Made by a program: the position numbers and the translations under genes. Below, one piece after another: positions 22,888 through 32,689 of a DNA stretch of 64,000 bases; within the stretch, counting starts at the first letter, position 1, and each line of letters starts with the position of its first letter. The notes beneath the pieces are model-generated. The model did no database searches and was not told the origin of the DNA. It saw only the letters and a program-made list of their open reading frames with translations. Source of the stretch: Ectobius pallidus (Eukaryota; Arthropoda; Insecta; Blattodea; Ectobiidae); NCBI GenBank assembly GCA_964059195.1, contig CAXKWD010000006.1:133802539-133866538 (forward strand), given 5' to 3'.

Positions 22888-23807
22888 AAGTGTCATGACC
22901 TTAAGGTAACCAGACGTCTCGCCGAAAGTCCCTCTTTTTGTATTAATGTCCCACAAAACCACGCAATTTCTCCAATTTCATCATTTTATTATTTATTCAA
23001 TGTAAATTTACTGCTTTATTATTTTCGATACCGACCATCGAAACCGTTCGGTTGAATTTTGACAATACTTCTACAATAATTAATTATCATGTTCTAGTTT
23101 TGGTTTATCCAATTTATCAAGAGAAAATACTCAAACATTCCAAGAGCCTATTCATTTAACTATGAGAGTACGTTTAAATTTTAACAAATTTACTTTACTA
23201 ACAAAACAGGATAAAGGACACTTCAGACCAAGTACTAAAGAATTCGGAAGCAAGTCGCTGATGTGAGCGCCGTAACTAATTCACTGATCTATAAAATAAA
23301 ACTAATTTTACTCGCCAGAGATAAAATTTACTTCTTGATCAACTTTTAATGTACATTATGCATATACTTTTCGTTTTTTCATACCACATACAGATATTTG
23401 ATTATACATAATACATTAAGCTGATATAAATAAACCTACATTTAAGTTAAGTTGCAGGCGTTCTTGCCTTCATGCCTTGCATGATTTCATTATTGCATTA
23501 TCCTTACAAATATGCTATGCGGGTTTTCTAGTCGTAAGTTTCAGGCGTCATCTGCGCTGGAACTCGCAATGCTAAGATTGAGAAAACTTCTCTGCGAACT
23601 GTATTATGTAGTTATTATACTGCAACTCATACTATAAGCGAGGGATATGCAAAAAATTGTAACTTTAATAAATATATATATATTGGAAAATCATTGTTTT
23701 TGTTATACAGTTTTATTAAGAACGCAATTTCATATAGTGATATGCATTTTGAAATATGCGCTATAAGTTTCAGTGTTTCACAGAGTGGCTCTTTTGATAC
23801 CATAGAG

Positions 23808-23935
23808 CAGCGGTTCTCAAACTTTGTTGTCCTCACCTAGAAATTTTTTTCGAGACACACTACTACATAACGATAACCAATAAAGGCTATATATAACCCA
23901 CCAGTGGGTCGCGACCCATAGTTTGGGAACCACTG
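23808..23935. mobile_element. hAT MITE, 128 bp, perfect TSD
   Basis: Ends CAGCGGTTCTCAAACT and AGTTTGGGAACCACTG are inverted with two mismatches. The exact 8-bp duplication CCATAGAG (23800-23807, 23936-23943) flanks it. An inner GTGGGTCGCGACCCA palindrome-like word lies near 23905. This is a classic short hAT MITE of the kind with GGTTCTCAAA ends. Confidence 0.94.
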
Positions 23936-24189
23936 CCATAGAGCATCTGAACAGCAGGCGACTAGCTACATGAATCTTGTGAAAGTTCAAGTAATTCTAA
24001 GACTATCACGGCTTTTGTGTTTGAACTTCCATTCAATAACGAAGGATTTGGAGGTAGTCGTATTGCATATGATACGTTGTAGTGTACTAATGCACTTTCT
24101 ATTTCTATCTTATCATGGTCCTATAGATCTATTTTTTAACATTACAACTGTTGTAAGCTACAAAAAATGTGCAGTCACCGAATGAGGTG

Positions 24190-24274
24190 TCAGAGATGGT
24201 AAAGTCTTGAACTCTCATTCGGGAGGTCCCAGGTTCAAATCCTGTGGCCGGCCAATTTGACATGGGTTTTTTTT
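24190..24274 (+). mobile_element. tRNA-derived SINE head, interrupted
   Basis: GGTAAAGTCTTGAACTCTCA followed by GGTCCCAGGTTCAAATCCTG has the spacing of polymerase III boxes A and B in a tRNA-like head. It is cut at its 3' side by the hAT element at 24275. I can give no subfamily. Confidence 0.5.
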
Positions 24275-24774
24275 TAGGACTGTACCGATTAATCGATTAA
24301 TCAGCTCGATTAATCGATTAAAGATTTAATCGTCGATCAATTACATTTTCCGATTAATCGGTTTAGTCGAATTCTGAAAAAGTTTTTCGAGAAATGGGTC
24401 AAATGATCAAACTCCTTTCTCTCGCTTCTCCGGCCTTGGCACATCATATGTCATTCAGCCTATTGTGTCCAAACAATTCCCGTAATTCAGAAACCTGAAG
24501 TGTAGTTTAGTAAAAAAACTCGTGTGTCTCAAGTCTTGGTCGGAAATGTAAGTTTTGTATATATTTTTTCACTAGTTAACTAATAATGATATTAATTAAT
24601 TCAGGATTTCTTCTGATTATCTGTAGTGTAGTAGTTATTAAACGTGCAACACAATATTAAATGTACACTTTGGTTTCGTTTAAAATACCGACCTGTTTGT
24701 CGATTAATCAGTCGATTAATCGATTAAAGTCAAGCGTTAACTCGATTAGAGATTTTAATCGATTTTCAGCCCTA
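24275..24774. mobile_element. hAT-like element rich in CGATTAATCGATTAA
   Basis: The left end TAGGACTGTACCGATTAATC and the reverse complement of the right end, TAGGGCTGAAAATCGATTAA, are inverted ends of the TAGGG hAT type. It is 500 bp long. Subterminal arrays of CGATTAATCGATTAA occur near both ends (24286-24365 and 24699-24765). Flanking GTTTTTTTT occurs on both sides, compatible with an 8-bp duplication, but the T run makes this uncertain. It inserted into a SINE. Confidence 0.75.
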
Positions 24775-24902
24775 GTTTTTTTTCATATTTTCCCCAGTCG
24801 TAAAGGCAAATGCCGAATTGAATATTTATATACCACGAATCATCATCGCCATTTAATCTTGTATTATATCCATTTAAATTAATATCAGTTGAAATTTACT
24901 CC

Positions 24903-25341
24903 GTGCACCACTGTGGCGTAGGAGATGCGTTCGCTCCTCTCACGCAGTGGGCCCGGGATCGATTCCTGATCGGGACAAGTTACCTAGGTGGGGTTTTTCC
25001 TCACGTGTGAGACAAATGTCGGGTAACTTCAGGCCCTTGTAATCCCCAGATATAATCTGGCCGTCATTGTCATCTTCATCCTATCTTCGCCTTGTTTGGA
25101 GTGAGTATGTGTGTGTGTGTGAATGGTGTGTTTCATCCTATGTGTTCGTGTTGTCTCGGAGATGGCCCCGGTATTGGGCTGATCACTCATGCGGGGAGGC
25201 CCTCCATCTCCTTGTGTGGTCAAAAAAGTATGTATGTGATCCAAAGATAATCCCTCTCCCGACAGGTCGCGTTCCTGTAAGGCTTGGGTCGTTTAAATCC
25301 TAACAGGGAGAGGTAAAACTAAGATGAAGAAAGAGAGAACA
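24903..25341 (+). mobile_element. tRNA-derived SINE, full, 12-bp TSD
   Basis: The 439-bp element is flanked by exact GAAATTTACTCC at 24891-24902 and 25342-25353. The head has AGGAGATGCGTTCGCTCC and a B-box-like GGGATCGATTCCTGATC. The body includes GGGACAAGTTACCTAGGTGG and a TG microsatellite near 25108. A truncated relative sharing GGGATGCGTTCGCTCC and the AAGTTGCCTAGGT word is at 30939-31033. It encodes no protein and depends on LINE machinery. Confidence 0.85.
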
Positions 25342-25353
25342 GAAATTTACTCC

Positions 25354-27099
25354 ATAAAAATACACCAATAACAGAAACAATTGACAATCAATAGATCCAT
25401 GACCTACCCTACTGTACAGACACAGATCCCGAACTCCTGATTTGGCCTCGCAGCTAAATGGAGTATAAACACATATTAACAGGTGAATTTTAAAAGAATG
25501 TGCAGTGAAGCTACTTAACTCGCGTCCGACTTCTAAACTTCTGGTCACTTTAGTCCTAATGTCTAGCGAGGGATCAGACCACTGTCTACATAAGAATCCT
25601 ATAAAACGGAAAAACAGGTCAGGGGCTGAACATTGTTAATTTTGCAAGAGACCCCATATTTCAAGGTATAGGGTTCTTAGCAGTGCCGTAAATCCTCTTA
25701 ATGCGAGTAGTTTTCCTTCCCTACACGGACTTGACACACATCAAACCCACCTCCTTGCTTCTAATGCAAACGATATAATCAGTCCCCCTCAGAGCATTCA
25801 AGGAAATGGATAAGCCTATTCAAGCAAGGAAATTGGAAACTGTTTTTATCAGAGTCTTCAGTAAACTTGGCCTATAGCCTACATTGATAAATCATAGTAG
25901 TAGTATCGTTGCATAGAATCTAAATTTACTCATTATTTGGATATTATTTTGGTTTTCCCATGTAATTTATAAACCTAATATTTTACTGTGTTAATGATGT
26001 ACGTCATAATTATGTAATTTAGCTCTTTGTTACTCTCTTCGTGATAACTTTTTTATAAATATAGAATGCATCAGCCAACCTCTAGCATGGACGGAAATCT
26101 TTTGACTCCATAACCAAAAAAAGTAAAAACTGGCAATGCTGTATTTCTTCAAATTGTAAAGAGCGTGCTAATGGGTGATGAAAGTTTGACCTCTACTCTA
26201 GAAATCCTTCTTGTGCACAAAATTCAATTTTATGTTTCCCTCTTGTTTTTTATTTATTTATTTTTTAATGCACATAACTGTACCGGCACTGCAGCAATGG
26301 GATGACGCAGAGAAACCTACCTCGAATAGAAACACCTTTTTATTATTTGTTCTTTCTTTTATTTGCTATCATTCGGATTATAAGTGAAATACAACTGGAG
26401 TCATTTTTTTTTAAATTCTATAAGGAAATTAATTATCCAACTAAATTAATATTGGCCTATTTGAACCATAGGCTATAACTAAAAATTGACTTTTCTTAGA
26501 TGTCCACTGTTTCACCAATGTATAGTAGTTCCCTCTCTTTGTATAACTGTCAAGGATGTTTTGGAGTCTTGTCAGATTTTCTAATTTGACTTTTCAACAA
26601 AAATACGTATTTTGATATTATATAAATTCGAAAATCACTTTCCGATATCGCAGCCTGTATGTTTGTGTGTTTATTTTTTGTGTTTTCGTCTTCTGTTTCT
26701 GTCTATAAACAGCATAATTCAAAGTAGAGTACAAAATAGAGTAGTCGTTTGTGCATGCGTCTGATGAATTTGGAAAAATGATTACTACAATTACATTTCC
26801 TAGAGGTGCTATTCTTTTTCGAGAAAGGTTTTGCTTTTCACAATTTGTTGGTAAATTAGTGCAACAATTTTCTTGACAATCGAAGTTGTAGGCCTACTGT
26901 GTTTTAAGCACAGACTTCTTTCTTGGCAAACTCTGCTTTCAGGGTATAGCCCATACTAGTTTGGATCATGATTTGCAATGATTAGAAATAACTATATTCT
27001 ATTATGTTAGTTACGTCAGGAGTAGTTTTGAAGACAATCTCATAGTCATCATTTGCTTTTTGTAGCAGTACCAATACATACACTTATAAAATGGAATGT
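25354..27099. other. Unassigned AT-rich stretch
   Basis: No gene, RNA gene or matched repeat is recognised. Only short open frames and T-rich runs occur. Confidence 0.4.
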
Positions 27100-27156
27100 A
27101 TTATTTAATGTTGAATAAATTTTTCCCGGGTAGACAGCCAGGTTTGAAGATCAAGT

Positions 27157-27203
27157 GTCTCCGACGTTTCAGAGGCCCACGCTGCCTCCATCCTCAGGGA
27201 TAC
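27157..27203 (-). ncRNA. Hammerhead-like motif, left arm
   Basis: Exact inverted copy of the motif at 27322-27368, on the minus strand. Transcription through the element would place both motifs in one RNA, but only the copy in sense orientation could fold as a ribozyme. Confidence 0.65.
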
Positions 27204-27253
27204 TGAAGCCGATTGGCCGAAAAAAAGACTATGGAAAAATGAACTGGCGCCTG

Positions 27254-27291
27254 ATTGGTCGACTCCTCGCAACTCGCGATCTGTATATATA
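27254..27291 (+). promoter_or_regulatory. Possible promoter in spacer (inverted CCAAT plus TATA)
   Basis: ATTGG (27254-27258, CCAAT on minus) is followed by TATATATA at 27284-27291. The right arm with its hammerhead starts about 25 bp downstream at 27317. The spacing suits a polymerase II start near the arm, which is an inference only. The spacer has a second ATTGG at about 27213-27217. Confidence 0.3.
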
Positions 27292-27321
27292 CCACCTCGG
27301 CATGACAGACTCGACACTTCA

Positions 27322-27368
27322 GTATCCCTGAGGATGGAGGCAGCGTGGGCCTCTGAAACGTCGGAGAC
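27322..27368 (+). ncRNA. Hammerhead-like motif, right arm
   Basis: Core CTGAGGA at 27328-27334 fits the hammerhead consensus CUGANGA. Stem II GGAGGC/GCCTCT (27336-27341 with 27349-27354, one G-T wobble) has a 7-nt loop. GAAA follows at 27355-27358, then CG and TC (27361-27362), so cleavage would fall after 27362. Stem I pairs GTATCC (27322-27327) with GGAGAC (27363-27368) with one mismatch. Stem III is a single C-G pair, as in minimal Penelope hammerheads that act best as dimers. One extra T (27335) follows the core, as at 12520. Confidence 0.65.
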
Positions 27369-28057
27369 ACTTGATCTTCAAACCTGGCTGTCTACCCGGG
27401 AAAAATTTATTCATACTCTTCGCCAGGAAAATCTCAAATCTTACATTATTTAATGTTGTTTAAATATCAAACATTTATTACAGGCCTATGACAACTTCAA
27501 ACTGTTATTTCGATAGGGAAAGTCGTGTGCATGCTACATGAATCTAAATAACTCCTTGTATTAATGCAAGAATAAACTGACGTATTTTCGCTTTTGTTGC
27601 TGTATTTTAATCCAGTTATTTTTAACATGTTCGTTCTGGTGCAGCTATATATAGCAACCGCGTATAAGCCTACCGTAAAGGAGATTATTCCCTGCTCATA
27701 TTCGCTTTAATAACCGCAAATTCGGTCTGAGTTTCTGCTATTTCTGTTACAAATCTGACACATTGCAAACTGATATTTTTCACGAATATGTGCCTTGTTT
27801 TTTTCACTCTCTCTTATCCCATACGCTTCTTTAATATTTTTTTTTTTGGATGGCTGAATACATATATAAAACATGTTTATCCTATATTCCCTTGTTCCCA
27901 TGTATAAACAACAGTAGATTAATACAAAAACTTCACATAACATGGCTACATTTATTCTTAAATTTTCATCCTTTTCTTCTCCGTTTATAAAAAATATACA
28001 GTTTCTAGAATTACATTTTGTAGTAGAAAAAAATATTAAATTATTATATTCTTTCAG

Positions 28058-29097
28058 TAGGGCAAGATAGGGTGACGCGCCGCACTTTTCTTGAAATTCG
28101 TCTACCTCAAAACAGAATTGAATATTTTGAAAACTCTTTTTGAGATTCCAAGCTATGATCTTCCCTGCCTATATTTCAGCAAAGGAAATATTTATAAAAT
28201 AATAATTAAACGTATAAATACAATTACTAAATTGAAAGGCAAAGCGGGAGAGATGCCGCGTTACAAGGTGCTATGCCGCACGCATGGGAGACATGCCGCA
28301 TTCAAAATATTAGTTTAAATTTACCTCAAAGGCACGTAAAGAACAAAAGGGAACCTATCTACACAATCTCTGAATATTGGCGACTAGCCTTGTTTCATTT
28401 TAAGTACCAAATATTCCTTCAGGCCCAAGTGAGGGTTTTCCCAATTTCCTGTGTCCGTGCGCCTACGAATAGTCCTCTTTGGCATATTATAGCAACGTTC
28501 GGCTTCCCGAATGGAAATTTCCCCTGCCTTAATTTGCCGAACAACTTCTTGTAGGTCACTGTCACTCCATAGGCCACGATGTTTAGCTCCCTACCTTTCC
28601 CTATACCTTGTTGGCATGCCTATTGCTGAAAAGAGCAGAACAAATAATTTTGGGGGGTAATTATACTGCAAGACATTGTGCGGCGTGTCACCCTTGAAAG
28701 CTATGCGGCATGTGAACCAAAACTCAGGGACACGTGCCGCACTCATCTGTAGAGCTTATTGTCATTGTTGTTACGGCGAACTTCACTCACAATATCTTTA
28801 CAACCTCTAAATAGTCTATTAAAAGTAGTACACGCAGAAAAATGAACAAATACAGATCAGGAAAGAATAAAGTAATGAGTTCAAAAAAGTTTCGCAGTGA
28901 ATCTAGTGCACTTACCTGATAAATACCGCTATAACAATGACATAAACACCGCAAACAATGAAGACACGTGATCCAGTTACTCTAGAAAGGGAACTGGAGA
29001 TTGTATCACGACAATTAGCGGTACCTAGCGTCAAATGTTCGAGTTAGAGGGAGTGCGGCATCTATCCCGGTGCGGCGCGTCACCCGGTTTTGCCCTA
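28058..29097 (-). mobile_element. pogo-like DNA transposon remnant, 1.04 kb
   Basis: Inverted ends of 26 bp lie at 28060-28085 and 29070-29095 with 23 matches, sharing GGGTGACGCGCCGCAC at the inner side and GGGCAA at the outer side. TA flanks both sides (28058-28059 and 29096-29097), the target duplication of the Tc1/mariner/pogo superfamily. Subterminal words of the GTGCGGC / GCCGCAC type recur inside both ends, some followed by GTGTCACCC, likely transposase-binding sites. The minus strand encodes a pogo-type DNA-binding domain remnant (28617-28384). The catalytic DDE domain is absent. Confidence 0.85.
28384..28617 (-). pseudogene. pogo transposase N-terminal psq-type HTH remnant
   Basis: The ATG at 28617-28615 starts MPTRYRER, then one in-frame TAG where the family usually has a charged residue. 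The frame continues with WSDSDLQEVVRQIKAGEISI and REAERCYNMPKRTIRRR, a Pipsqueak-type helix-turn-helix as found at the N-terminus of pogo/Tigger transposases. This domain binds the terminal repeats. The frame stops at 28384 and no DDE catalytic region follows. The remnant is about 78 codons against roughly 500 for complete family members. It sits between terminal repeats that fit the same family, which supports the call. Confidence 0.8.
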
Positions 29098-29395
29098 AAT
29101 ATGATTTTGCAGTATTCTGTTATCTTTCTGTTGCATATTTGTTATCTGCTTAGGAAAGCACAGAGCTCCAACAAAATAATTGAAACATATTCCATAGTTT
29201 GACAAAGCCTTGAAAGCCTGCAGTAAAGAATTTTTGTGACTGCTGTCTCATCCAAGGAATGACCTCTCGGGATACGGCAAGTCTAAAAATAATTTCCAAT
29301 ATCACATCACAAATACTCGTAAGTTGACTACCTTATATACAAGAATTTTATTTGTACTTCGATTATGGAACGATATTTTTAAAACTGGTTTTAAC

Positions 29396-29886
29396 CTATT
29401 TTAATATGAAATAATTCAACCATTAGTGACAAATAACCAACGTTTTCGATTTTGTCATGTTTATAATGTGATATTGGCACGATGCTTTTTAGATTGGTTT
29501 TAAACAATTCATGTCATTATTCATGTATTTATTTCATATTTATTTCTTTGCCTAAACATTTAATATGTTTGTTTTTTTATATATTGTTTATAATATAATT
29601 TTAGTATGACTGAACTGACCCCGAACACTAGCTACGCTCATGCGGGGTAAATAATACTTTCTTGTAATTGTAATAATTTTGTTTATATGATTTTGATTTG
29701 TATTTGTAATAATTTTGTAATAATTTGTATTTTTTTTTGTAATTTGTAATTATTATAAAATTTTGTAATAATAATAATTTGTAAGCGTTTCGACGCTAAG
29801 ACGTCAAAAAAAAACCTATTGTGATATCAAATAATTCGTCCACAAGTAGTATCAAAGTTTTGGATTTTATCATATTTTAACTGTAT
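29396..29886. repeat. Direct repeat pair around LINE tail
   Basis: About 75 bp at 29396-29470 (words CCTATTTTAATATGAAATAA, then ATTTTGTCAT) is echoed at 29814-29886 (CCTATTGTGATATCAAATAA, then ATTTTATCAT). The pieces flank the LINE 3' end at 29560-29790. They are too diverged and too long for a target duplication, so they are more likely two old repeat copies. Confidence 0.4.
29560..29790 (+). mobile_element. LINE 3' end with TTGTAATAA-type tail
   Basis: A 3' UTR word GACTGAACTGACCCCGAACA followed by GCTCATGCGGGGTAAATAAT matches the minus-strand copy at 8041-8210. It then runs into a long degenerate tail of TTTGTAATAAT repeats to about 29780. No coding part is retained. Confidence 0.6.
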
Positions 29887-30925
29887 ATATATCGGATTGC
29901 AACTTTACAGAGTCTTTAAAGTTCGTACATAAACAGGCATACAGCTAACGATTTTATTAAATCTAGTTGTTTACTGGATCATAATAATTTGGTTGTAAAT
30001 TAGTGGCAAGATTTCTTGGTTATCTTTTTTTAGACGAGGGTGTATAAGGTGGCCATATCTACAGTATTACATAATACTTTATTTCTAATAAAGTGGCGGA
30101 AATGTATGCTTTTAGAGAGTTCACCCATCCATTATTTTAGAGCCATTCCAGCAATTTCGTCTGCAAATACATAGTTCTCTCGTAATATTATGTTTTGTGC
30201 AGCTGATACCGATAACTTCTCTCCTCACATGTAATATCAAATGATTGTGTGTCGTAAATTTTTGTTAATAACAGTGATTTGCATTTGCATCTGAAATTAC
30301 GTTTCAATGGTTCTTTGATTTTAAATTTCCACATCACCTGCTGCGATTTCATCACAGTTTCAATTTCAATTAATTTTACAGAGACTTTTTCACACATGAT
30401 ATTTGTACATGGTGTTTCATTCGATGCACAATTTTATTTAAACGTTTTCGCAAAACAAGGTATAGTAATTTCATCTAAAAGCATAAGCTGTCTCTAACAG
30501 TCTGTATACTTAATGTAACACGGCCCCATGTAACAGTGTAATTTACAATATTATGGATAGCGTTTTACTAAGTAGAATGGGTTTAGGGAAAATACCTCAG
30601 AGTTTTAATTCCCGTGGCTGAAAACTACCTACCTAAAATTATAGCAGCCAAATAAATATTTAAACATTCAACTCTAAGGCGTGTTCTTTTCTTTCTTGTA
30701 CTCAATTTTCCTTCAACCTCCAGCTGTTGCTTGTATTAAGATTAGTGGTATATTAGGCGGAATTTCTTAGCACTATTTATTATTATTATACCACTTGAAA
30801 CGTGAAATTAATCAATTACAATAGATCTAAATTGAATTCCATACAAATTAAAATATAAACTGTTATAATAACTGCTAGTAAAGACGAAAAGGATACACAC
30901 TATATTTCCCTCTCTTATTAGCTAG
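29887..30925. other. Unassigned AT-rich stretch
   Basis: No gene or classified repeat is seen. Overlapping frames at 30188-30397 (minus) and 30279-30497 (plus) resemble no known protein. Confidence 0.4.
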
Positions 30926-30938
30926 TTCCGTGAAACTT

Positions 30939-31033
30939 CTGGCTGTGCACAGGGGATGCGTTCGCTCCTTTCTCGCAGCGGGTGCGGGTACGAACCTTGG
31001 TCAGAACAAGTTGCCTAGGTCGGGATTTTCCGG
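30939..31033 (+). mobile_element. Truncated tRNA-derived SINE
   Basis: GGGGATGCGTTCGCTCC, then GGTGCGGGTACGAACCTTGG and AAGTTGCCTAGGTCGGGATT, match the head of the SINE at 24903. Only about 95 bp remain. Flanking GTGAAACTT and CGGAAACTT may be a diverged target duplication. Confidence 0.65.
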
Positions 31034-31231
31034 AAACTTAAATTATACGCAAAACAGTGGAAAAATTATAAATATATTAAAGCAGGAAATTTAAAATAAC
31101 AAAAACAGAATTCAATTTTACAAATAGCCTATGTCTACTTCTAGAAATTTAAATAGGCGGAAAAAATTAAGATGAATCAAATTAAAGGTAAAACTGTATA
31201 TATTATACAATTTACTGCATATTGTCCGTGT

Positions 31232-31236
<5 letters not shown>

Positions 31237-31270
<34 letters not shown>

Positions 31271-31285
31271 GCGTGTGTGTGTTTG
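31237..31285. repeat. (AT)n and (GT)n microsatellite
   Basis: An AT dinucleotide run at 31237-31269 is followed by a GCGTGTGTGTGTTTGTGT stretch. Confidence 0.9.
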
Positions 31286-31880
31286 TGTATAATACATACA
31301 ATTAGATTTCAAATAAGCATGTGTCTGTATTGGACACACTGGCTTTTCTTTGTCGTATGACGGAATGCTAATGGTATGCTTTTGATCCTATTACGATGTA
31401 TTTATTTTTAACAATCCCATTTTATTCCTTGAAATAATTAGATTGATGTCCTTTCTTTCATAATATAATTCTACATCAGGGATTACACATCATGTATGAC
31501 CGTATAACGCAATATATTTGCAGTCTAAGTAGAAAATGCTACGTTACGTAGCGTGCTGTATAAACCTTGTTTCGTGATTTGAACCTGAACTGTGCGATAC
31601 ATTTCACAAACCTCGTTACCAGCATCATTGAGATTGAGCCGTACTAAAGCAATTTCATCACTTCAGGATATGCAACACCCAGAGAGGAGCTGTTTCTCAT
31701 GCAGATTTCATATCAGCACCAATATTGCATTACCACTGTATTGGGTTTTCAGAATATGTCGTTACTGATCAACATTATGCCATCAGATGGAGAAGAATCG
31801 ATGACACGGAAAGTAATGCGATTACTAAACGTTCAGTCACCGTAACAATTTAGAAGAGAGCAATTCTAAAGGAAATAAGT

Positions 31881-32018
31881 AAAGCTTTTCTTCGTTTTGC
31901 CTTGTTCACATACGATCTGCTGCTTAACACTAGATTTTTTGGAGGGGTGGGGAAATTTATGTCCAAAGTGAGGCAGCTTAGGATGGAACTGGCCGAGGGA
32001 GTGGGACCGAGGGAGTAA
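31881..32018 (+). pseudogene. LINE ORF2 extreme C-terminus (sister of 18.5 kb copy)
   Basis: The frame reads FALFTYDLLLNTRFFGGVGK and then FMSKVRQLRME to a TAA at 32016-32018. The C-terminal GVGKFMSKVRQLR is shared with the copy at 18501-18655, and the 3' UTR that follows is shared too. This is the 5'-truncated end of a LINE reverse-transcriptase protein. No RT catalytic motif is present, so it is not functional. The local frame is open but the upstream junction is not obvious. Confidence 0.75.
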
Positions 32019-32325
32019 GGGGAGTACTCCGATGGGGTAGACGGCTGTATATAGAATAATAAGTAAAATATATTTGGTTGGTGTGTTTAAGGGTATTGCT
32101 GGTGTATGTGCTATTTTCGGAGGGGAATGTGTGTGTGTGTGATGTTTTGTTTGTATATTTACTAGTTTTAAACTGTTTGTCTATGTGTTTTTAGTTTTAC
32201 TTTTGGGGTACATTTTTGCTTGTGCACAGTTAAAGCATGAACAGCCTAAGGGCTCATGCAACGAATAATGTAAAAATATAGTTTTCCTTGTTAACAATAA
32301 AAGCACTTCATTCATTCATTCCTTT
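32019..32325 (+). mobile_element. LINE 3' UTR with CATT tail
   Basis: The 3' UTR contains a TGTGTGTGTG run near 32130 and TGTGCACAGTTAAAGCATGA near 32222. CAATAAAAG follows, then a CATT tetranucleotide tail ending near 32322. It is the 3' part of the same insertion as the coding remnant at 31881-32018. AATAAA is the probable polyadenylation signal. Confidence 0.75.
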
Positions 32326-32375
32326 TGCCTTGTCTGTTTTCAGACTTATTATTTGAAAATGCTACTTTTACAAGT

Positions 32376-32676
32376 GGGGTATGCCGTAGCATGGTGGTTC
32401 AGGCGCTGCGTTACAAACCGGAAGGCCGCGGGTTCGATCCCCGATGAGGTCATTGGAGTTTTTTCAATTAGCCTAATCCTTCTGGTGGCACTATGGCCCT
32501 GGGGTCGACTCAGCCTCTAACAGAAATTAGTACCAGGAGCAATCCTGGGAGTAAAGGTGGCCGGTGCTTAAAGCTGACAACCTTAACACCTTCACTTTCC
32601 GAATATCTAAAACCTGGGAGCCTCTACCTCCTGGATCCCTCTGTCCCTCCATGGCCTGAATATGATACACTTTACT
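32376..32676 (+). mobile_element. tRNA-derived SINE, 13-bp TSD
   Basis: The head has GCCGTAGCATGGTGGTTCAG and the B box GGGTTCGATCCCCGA. The body includes CCTTCTGGTGGCACTATGGC and TGGGGTCGACTCAGCCTCT. It is flanked by TACTTTTACAAGT (32363-32375) and TACTTTTACCAGT (32677-32689), a target duplication with one mismatch. A second copy lies at 44551-44811. Both have the head, body and AT-rich tail of a complete SINE. Confidence 0.85.
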
Positions 32677-32689
32677 TACTTTTACCAGT

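Larger units (their letters stand above)
27114..27444 (+). mobile_element. Penelope-type insertion with 97-bp perfect inverted arms
   Basis: Left arm 27112-27208 and right arm 27317-27413 are exact reverse complements over 97 bp, with a 108-bp spacer. The insertion is bracketed by ATTATTTAATGTTG (27100-27113 and 27445-27458), a 14-bp duplication; its last two bases also belong to the left arm. Each arm has a hammerhead core. An inverted, partial second terminal repeat with hammerheads is the arrangement known for Penelope-like elements. No RT or GIY-YIG coding part is present, so this is a short non-autonomous or heavily truncated copy. Identity of the arms points to a recent insertion or recent gene conversion. 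Confidence 0.85.

Noticed and set aside
25067..25303. 78-codon open frame with TG run
   Set aside because: It lies wholly within a SINE with exact target duplications, so it is not a gene.
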